Source: Pycnococcus provasolii | Lineage: Eukaryota; Chlorophyta; Pseudoscourfieldiophyceae; Pseudoscourfieldiales | Assembly (NCBI GenBank): GCA_049487715.1 | Contig: CP150582.1 | Location: 372,001-436,000, forward strand | Direction: 5' to 3' | Length of the DNA: 64,000 nucleotides | In this document: positions 58,187 to 64,000 of the stretch, piece after piece | Numbering within the stretch: position 1 is the first letter of the stretch | Layout of the letters: every line of letters begins with the position of its first letter | Program-made: the position numbers and the translations under genes | The notes under the pieces: generated by a model | What the model was told of the DNA's origin: nothing | Database searches by the model: none | Seen by the model: only the letters and a program-made list of their open reading frames with translations

Positions 58187-59470
58187 CTACCCTGATCGAT
58201 CGCGTAGCGACGCGGCGATGAGAACGTCCTGTGTGTCGACAATGCCAAACACGTCCGTGGCATACAAGTGCTCAAGCAATGTCGTCTTGACATTTGGCGG
58301 CAGATGGATGTGGAGCCTTGCGAGGACAAGCATGCATGTGCGCGCTCGCTCCCTGAATTTGCGTGGCGTCTTTTTCAGGGCATCGTCAGTGCGTAGCGGA
58401 TCAGTCGGCTTGGCCATGTTGTAAGCAAGCCACGAGCGTTTCACAGATTCGCTTTGGATCACATGTCCAACCGATTGGAAGATCTCGCGATGCCTGTAAT
58501 AATCCGGATGAGACGGAGCAAGTAGTGAAGTATTTCGTGCTTCCACCCAAAGCGGCGTACAGACTTTAGATTTAGGATTGTTCTCGTCGATAGGCGCCGT
58601 GCTTTCTACTTCGACGTCGAATTCGGTTGCAGCGCCGGCGGCGTAAAGGATGCGAAGTATCTCGTCGTTCTCGTAGCAAAGTGCGAATTGGAGCGGTGTG
58701 CCGCTCACTGCCACCGTACTGTGAATAGTGCCGCCAGTTATCGCACAGTGGTGCACATCGGTTAACATCTCTATCACGCCGTTGTTGTTCAACAATTCCC
58801 ATCGTCTTTCTTCGGCAACGACGCCATGCACGATGCCACGAACGGTGCTGAGGTCTGCTTTCGCAATCGCCATGCAGAGGCGTTGGACGTCGACGGAAGT
58901 CACGTGAGTGTATAGAAACATGCGTACGAAATAGCCGTCATCAATTAGCACTAGTTTACCATGAAAGAATGGATGTTCGTTGTACGAGGCATCGTCCGTT
59001 GGCGGCGACGGTGCGACCTCTGGTGCCTCAAGATATTCCGATTCAAATTCATCTCCAATTCTCACCTTTGCGAATTGTGGATCAAACCATGCGAGCAACA
59101 CGAAATCGTCGATGCGACCCTCGACGAGGCACTGGTTCAGGATCGTCCACTTGACTTGGTAATGTTCATGACTCTCAACAGACGGACGGTTGTTTTGATG
59201 GAGCTGGTGGTACAATGCTCGCGCGGCAGGATCATCTACGTGCAGATAGTCCCAGTCGTCGTGGTCGTCGCTCGTGTCCATGAACGAAGAAGAAGTGGAG
59301 CTTGGTCTGAACGAGTCCTGGAAGTCGTTTGATGGAACGTCAAGCTCCCCCAAACCTACGAGTTCCCTGTCGAGCACGTGGAGCTCATCCCTGAGCGCAC
59401 GCGCTGTTGCTTCAGCTTCACGAATATCTTGCTGCAGGCGCTCACGCCGAATGCGACGAGCCTCCGCCAT
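58187..59470 (-). CDS. Unknown protein with N-terminal coiled coil and ankyrin-like region
   Basis: The product is 427 aa from ATG 59470. The first 40 residues are a charged helix, probably coiled coil (RRIRRERLQQDIREAEATAR then ALRDELHVLDREL). The centre has helix-turn elements such as VQRLCMAIAKADLSTVRGIV and TPLQFALCYENDEILRILYA followed by AGAATEFDV, which look like degenerate ankyrin repeats, ending in CTPLWVEAR. The C-terminus is helical (RARTCMLVLARLHIHLPPNV). I cannot assign a function. Single exon, converging with the carrier gene. Confidence 0.6.
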   Translation of the reverse strand: MAEARRIRRERLQQDIREAEATARALRDELHVLDRELVGLGELDVPSNDFQDSFRPSSTSSSFMDTSDDHDDWDYLHVDDPAARALYHQLHQNNRPSVESHEHYQVKWTILNQCLVEGRIDDFVLLAWFDPQFAKVRIGDEFESEYLEAPEVAPSPPTDDASYNEHPFFHGKLVLIDDGYFVRMFLYTHVTSVDVQRLCMAIAKADLSTVRGIVHGVVAEERRWELLNNNGVIEMLTDVHHCAITGGTIHSTVAVSGTPLQFALCYENDEILRILYAAGAATEFDVEVESTAPIDENNPKSKVCTPLWVEARNTSLLAPSHPDYYRHREIFQSVGHVIQSESVKRSWLAYNMAKPTDPLRTDDALKKTPRKFRERARTCMLVLARLHIHLPPNVKTTLLEHLYATDVFGIVDTQDVLIAASLRDRSG

Positions 59471-59563
59471 TATTATTACTCAAGCAAGATTGGGCAATTA
59501 GTAGAGCGGGGAGGAAGTGAAAAGGCGTGATCCATGAGGCACGGTCAGGGCGCGCCGCCCTAA

Positions 59564-59589
59564 ACCAGGGCTAGCGCGCTAGCCCTGGT
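59564..59589. repeat. Perfect 26-bp palindrome
   Basis: The half-site is ACCAGGGCTAGCG, joined without a spacer to its exact reverse complement. Confidence 0.9.
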
Positions 59590-59656
59590 GTTCTGATGAC
59601 AGTATTTCATCACGAAAACAAGTACGAGATAAGAGTCTGTGACGACACTCCCAGTT

Positions 59657-59741
59657 AGTTGGGGGTTTGTTTGGGACTTTGGGGTCAACCCAGCATAAAG
59701 GGATAGGGGTTGGGGCAGGTATCCCAACCAAACCCCCAACT
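59657..59741. repeat. Inverted repeat, 20-bp arms, about 45-bp loop
   Basis: The left arm AGTTGGGGGTTTGTTTGGGA pairs with the right arm at 59722-59741 with one mismatch. It could be a small MITE-like element or a hairpin. Confidence 0.8.
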
Positions 59742-60309
59742 GGAGTAGTATGGAAATTTTTGAGTTTTCCCGGACGGACTTTTCCCGCGCGAAGCGTGGT
59801 GCTGAGTCGACGTTTTTTTCGCCCGGGAACTGAGAAATTCCAATTCTGTTTTGCAGTGTTAATTCCCCCTCGAGAATCACAACGGGACTTCTTGGGTGAG
59901 CCAACCTCGGGGAAATGGGTGACTTTTTTTTCTCACAAACACAACGGTATTTATTTACCCTCCCTCCTTCCTCCCCGCCTAATTTAATTGGTTTTTGGCC
60001 TTGGTCGACGGACTCTCTCTCGAAGTAGTACGGATTAGGATAGGTGCAGAAATGTCACTCACATACATCGGTCAGGTCGGCATTTTCTCATCCTGAGTGT
60101 TTTTGGTCGGAGATTTTGAGTGGGTCCACCCCTTTTTGGTGAAAAATTTTGAACACCAGTTTTTTAAAGTGTAAAATCAAGGCGTGGTTTGTTTGGTAGT
60201 GTGACTCATTGAGTGGACCCGCCCGTTGTTCCTTTCGTCGTATTTTTCACTTGGCCGGGCGTTTTTTTTCTCATTCTTCACTCACTCACTCCTGAAGAAG
60301 AAGTTTGTT

Positions 60310-62335
60310 ATGTCGCCGTTTTCCGTCGCGCCCTCACAAGCTGCTGCCCTCAGGACGGCAGCAGCAGTTCCTCACAACAGCACTACTGCTATGTTGCCAA
60401 TGGCGGATGCACGCATCTCTTCTGATGAGGAGGAGGATGGCGCTCCTCCGACTTCTCCAGCAGCAGAAGCAGATCTTATGCCTTTGGTGGGTCATATGGT
60501 GGAGGATGCCTCAGGACACCACCAACAAACCATGCTCACAGGTCTCCTCACGAACTTGAAAAAAAGACACGACATGCTGAAGCTACAAGCACTCGAACAA
60601 GAACATCATCATGACGACGTCGATGCGGGAAGCAGTCCGCCGCACTTCGGGAGCAGTCGACGAATTCCAGATGTGGTTGAGCCGGATCATTCGTCAGATG
60701 CACTTCAAACGCACAGGTATCCTCTGGTGGAGAACGAAACGACGACGGCGAAGGAAGTGGTGTCGGTGAGTGAGAAGAACTTCTTCTCACTACACAGACT
60801 GAAGAAGAACACGACGATACTCGAGAGCCTGTCTCAAAGTCTTCTTCAACACCACCACCTCTCGAAGACATCGGCAGCAGCAGCACCTCCTCCACCGCCA
60901 CCGCCTCCACCACCTCCTCCACCGCCACCGACGAAGGAAGAAGTTGAGTGGAATCATCATCCGCAACAGCAACAGCAGCAGCAGCAGCAGTTTGTCGCCG
61001 TTCCACAAGACAAACTGAGCAAGTTTGTCGCCGTTCAACAAGATCCGTGGGGAGCACCACTGCCGCAAACAACCTCATCATTCGTCACAAAGCCAACACC
61101 AGTGCCTGTCTTTCAAAAGGAGCAGCATGATGAGCACCTCCAGCACGCAGCACCAACACTCGCCACAGGTCCGCAGTACAACAACAACAACAACAACAAC
61201 CAAGTCCCGCAGCAATACGGTGGTCTCTTCTTCTTGCCCGTGCCAACGGTGAATCATGGTCTAGCAGCAGCAGCAGCAGCAGCCAACAGCGTCGTCGTCC
61301 GCCGCCAACCTCACCAACCACCAGATCGATTGGAGGCAGCAGCAGATGATGTACTTGCAAGCTTTGCTCTACCACCATCACCAGAAGCAGCGGATTCAAC
61401 AACAACAACAACAACAACAACAACTCGATGCTTCGGCTGATGCTGCTGGTGACAACAACAATCTCGCGCATCTGGGTGTGGACCTTTACATGGCACTCCA
61501 CCACCAAGCTGCTACGGCGGCGGCGAATCCGGCGAATCCGACAACCACCACCACCACCGACACAAGCAGGATGATGATGGCTGCGCCACCACCACCTCCG
61601 CTGGTATCAACATCGCCGTCGAAACCGAAGCAGAGCTCGCAGAAGGCGCCGAGCAGGTGGTACAATTGGGGACATCAAATTCACCAGGCACCACCTCCTC
61701 CTCCGCCTCCAGTGCCGGCGGCACGTTCCAAGAAGCGCAAGACTTGTGACGAGTCTTTGGATTTAAAAAGCTCAATTGGGGCGGCAGCATCCTCCGCAGT
61801 GGCAGAAGAAGCAGCCGGGGGGAACAGCAACAACGACAACATCGTCGTCGGTGAAAGGGAGGATTGTGGCGAAGAACTCAACGACGCTGCGACGGCCCTC
61901 ATCACACTGCTCGGTAAGACGCAGCATAGCGTTCTTCCATTCGACGACAGCGCATCTGTTCACGTTCCAAAGAAGCGTCGCACAGGCCACCCGCATAAGA
62001 AGGTTGGCACCACAACTACAACCACAGGGGCGACGACGATATCAAATTCGACGGTCAGCCTTGAACCCAACCCTCTTGGTCAGACGCGACCTGGATCGCG
62101 AGGACAGCCTGCAGTTCCCAATGGACGCGGCGGCCTTGCGGTGCGCAACAGGTGGGGCATCGTCCACCATCGCTGTGGATGCATGTGTCGTCCGTGTGCT
62201 GCATGGCGACGCGAACGCAATCATCCGGAAAACGAGCCGACAATTGGCAATTATTTGCATTTATTGCAAGACTCGCGAACGGAGTGCTCCTCTCCACGGG
62301 CCCCGCCGCCGCCGCCGCCGCCTGCTGCACCTTAA
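60310..62335 (+). CDS. Gln/Pro/Asn-rich nuclear-type protein, frame broken in a CAG tract
   Basis: From ATG 60310 (MSPFSVAPSQAAALRTAAAV) the product has an acidic DEEEDG segment, a long poly-Pro run, a poly-Gln run, poly-Asn and then a CAG tract at about 61265 read as poly-Ala. One frame over, the tract reads poly-Gln and continues with protein-like PTASSSSAANLTNHQIDWRQ then QQMMYLQALLYHHHQKQRIQ, ALITLLGKTQHSVLPFDDSA and two basic clusters (SKKRKTC, VPKKRRTGHPHKK) that look like nuclear localisation signals. Stop at 62335. A third frame (to 62372) carries STIAVDACVVRVLHGDANAI near the end and may be the true C-terminus. Probably a transcription-related disordered protein; exact frames unresolved. 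Confidence 0.5.
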
Positions 62336-62630
62336 GGTTAGGTCTTTTTTTTTTGGTTTTGTTTTCAATTGAAAACTCTGAAGTCCGTTTTCAATCGCCC
62401 ATATTCAAACGATCATTGTTTTTCTATCCTTTGAATCATCTGGTAAAATCGCCTTTTTTTTTGTTCGTATGTGTTGTACGTTTTTGTGTAACGTTTTTCT
62501 TCGGTTACATACCTGTTCATGATTCAAAAAAGTTTTGCTATAATACTGCCCACGCTCACTCACCTAGACTCACTCACACACACGCACAAAAAAAGAAAGG
62601 GACAAAAAAAGAGACTCATCCTTCCTCCTT
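62336..62630. other. Short convergent spacer
   Basis: AT-rich, with T runs. The minus-strand gene's stop codon begins at 62633. Nothing else seen. Confidence 0.5.
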
Positions 62631-63775
62631 TTACTCCACCTCAGCATCCTCGACGTGATCCACCTCAGCCTCCTCCTCCTCGCCAGCGTCGACTTCAGCG
62701 CCGGCGTCGGCGTCGGCATCAGCGTCAGCGTCAGCGTCGGCGTCGGCGTCGGCGTCAGCGTGCTCCGTCCCCTCCTCGAGGTGCGCCTCCTCTTCCATCG
62801 CATCAGCCTCCGCCTCCGCCTCCGCCTCCGAGCGTCCCTCGTCCTCGACGTGCTCCTCCTCCTCGTCCGAGTGAGCTGGCGCATCCTCCTCGTCGACGTG
62901 CTCGTCAGCCTCAGCCGCCGGAGCTTCGTCGTCGTGTACCGCTTCCACGGCGTCGTCACCGTGGCCCTCTTCAGCCTCTTCGTGCTCGTCGTCGTGGTGG
63001 CGGTGGTTCGTGCGCCTGTGGCGCCTGTGGTGGTGTCCGTGTCCGTGTCCGTGTCCGTGGTGTCCACCTTCGTCCTCTTCGCCGGCGGGGTGTTCCTCGG
63101 TGTGCTCCACCTCCTCAGCCGCCGCCTCCTCTTCGGCGGTCGCTTCGTCGTCCACCTCCGTGAGAGCCCTACGCCTGCGCGCTTCTTCCGTCTCCTCCTC
63201 CGCCTCCGCTTCCGCCTCCGCCTCCTCGAAGTCGCCCGCACCGTTACCCGCGGTCTCCTCTTCCTCCGCCGCCGCCTCCTCTTCCGCGGTGACTTCTTCC
63301 TCCGCTTCGTCTGCGTCCGCTTCGTTCTCCTCTTCGACTTCCGACTCCTCGACATCCTCTGACGCGTCCATCTCCTCTTCTTCGGCTTCGTCCCCAACCT
63401 CTTGGAGCAGAGATCGCAAAGACACCTCCTAAGATTGTTTTGTGGATATGAGATGAAACAAGTGTAAGTGTGAGTTAAGGGAGAGGCCCTTAAGTCAAGG
63501 ATTAAGAGAGTGAAAAACGAACCAAGGATGAGGAGGACGTAAAAGGAGCTAAGTGAGCTTGCACACTTAATAAACCCCCCCCGGGAACCCGGAGAAGCGT
63601 TTAGAGCCTGAGGAGGAACAGGAACAGGCCGAGCATCCACCACCACCACTGATAGCATCGGTACAACTACTACTGCTAAGATTCCGGATAACATAAGAGC
63701 CGCTGAAAGAATGGAACGGAGAGGCCACGAAGAGCCTGAGGAGGCCATGGCGCGCATCTTCATCTTCGGAGGCAT
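62631..63775 (-). CDS. Secreted Glu/Ala/His-rich acidic protein (2 exons)
   Basis: Exon 1 from ATG 63775 encodes MPPKMKMRAMASSGSSWPLR and then a strong hydrophobic signal (SILSAALMLSGILAVVVVPM, LSVVVV) with a likely cleavage after VDA, followed by RPVPVPPQALNASPGS. Exon 2 starts at 63428 after a TTAG acceptor and runs 265 codons: about half Glu/Asp, many Ala, a His tract (GGHHGHGHGHGHHH) in the middle and a (Ala-Asp)n run near the end. Phase-0 exon 2 fits a donor near 63574, where the boundary TGT|GCAAGC would be another GC start, but this is not certain. Such acidic, His-bearing secreted proteins often bind metals or calcium and may belong to a wall, scale or vesicle matrix. Confidence 0.6.
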
Positions 63776-64000
63776 TATATTCTTCTGATTGAGGCCCCAG
63801 GATATAAGAAGGAGGCGCGAGAAGAGGAGGGATTTGAGATGTGTTTCCAAAAAAGATGGATTATGAAGAGACAAGGAGGGATCCCCGCACGGTGTCAATC
63901 TGTGTCCGATGATGGCATCCCCTTAAGGGTACCCCTTACTTGCTTGGAAGTGGGAACGCTCTCCTCTGCTCACCTGTCAGCTGTCACCTGTTGCCTGTGG
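63776..64000. other. Right-edge sequence, no gene seen
   Basis: Upstream of the acidic protein start. It includes a CACCTGTCAGCTGTCACCTGTTGCCTGT motif-like repeat split over the final bases, with no open frame of interest. Confidence 0.4.

Larger units (their letters stand above)
59471..60309. other. Divergent intergenic region with two inverted repeats
   Basis: It holds a perfect 26-bp palindrome (59564-59589) and a 20-bp-arm inverted repeat (59657-59676 / 59722-59741). No gene seen. Confidence 0.6.

Noticed and set aside
62655-63432. Long plus-strand frames (Val/Leu/Arg-rich and Ser-rich) over the acidic gene
   Set aside because: They are antisense shadows of biased Glu/Ala/Asp codons.
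1-64000. tRNA, rRNA or snRNA genes
   Set aside because: I looked for tRNA B-box-like GGTTCGANTCC on both strands and for conserved rRNA blocks and found none I could support.

Overview
This is nuclear eukaryotic DNA from a compact, gene-rich genome, most likely a unicellular green alga of prasinophyte type. That assignment is an inference. It rests on a plant-type polyamine/amino-acid permease, a plant-like exocyst SEC6, a MurJ lipid II flippase and an x-type thioredoxin that both carry plastid-type leaders, and a cyanobacteria-like type II P-ATPase. Most genes are intronless or have one short intron. There are no operons. Strands alternate, and many neighbours converge with gaps of only about 40-240 bp (for example 7346/7389, 31500/31593, 52371/52562).

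Layout. 1-9.3 kb: a partial acidic gene at the edge, a membrane-fused retinol saturase/carotenoid isomerase-like flavoprotein, NC2-beta (Dr1), a SET/MYND protein, a choline/ethanolamine phosphotransferase, and a METTL21-like methyltransferase with a long alanine-rich repeat extension. 9.7-25 kb: an F-box/RCC1 gene with broken frame, a giant (about 2,100 aa) protein joining EGF-like, exostosin and two fucosyltransferase-like domains, an Mpv17-family gene, a pentapeptide-repeat tail-anchored protein, then 2 kb of satellite-rich DNA. 24.6-45 kb: a cupin protein, a plastid-type membrane protein, SEC6, a TPR-SGNH protein, a DDE transposase relic, a type II membrane protein, a P-type ATPase, a GT31 glycosyltransferase and a PUT permease. 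45-64 kb: a small broken gene, PIMT, a Gln/His-rich protein, MurJ (frameshifted), thioredoxin x, a double AAA ATPase, a mitochondrial oxoglutarate-type carrier, an unknown protein, a Gln/Pro/Asn-rich nuclear-type protein and a secreted Glu/Ala/His-rich acidic protein.

Themes: several genes serve the secretory/Golgi glycosylation system (exostosin/fucosyltransferase protein, GT31, the 698-aa type II protein, SEC6, possibly TPR-SGNH). Several others serve the plastid (MurJ, thioredoxin x, the RETSAT-like protein, the 559-aa protein).

The most interesting signal is a pair of short introns in unrelated genes (methyltransferase and Mpv17). Both begin with GC instead of GT and are alignable along their 5' halves, which is what introner-like elements look like. 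A second pattern is recurrent apparent one-base frame breaks, mostly at short base runs (RCC1, MurJ, a small gene at 45.5 kb, the Gln-rich gene). These suggest either assembly indels or real decay.
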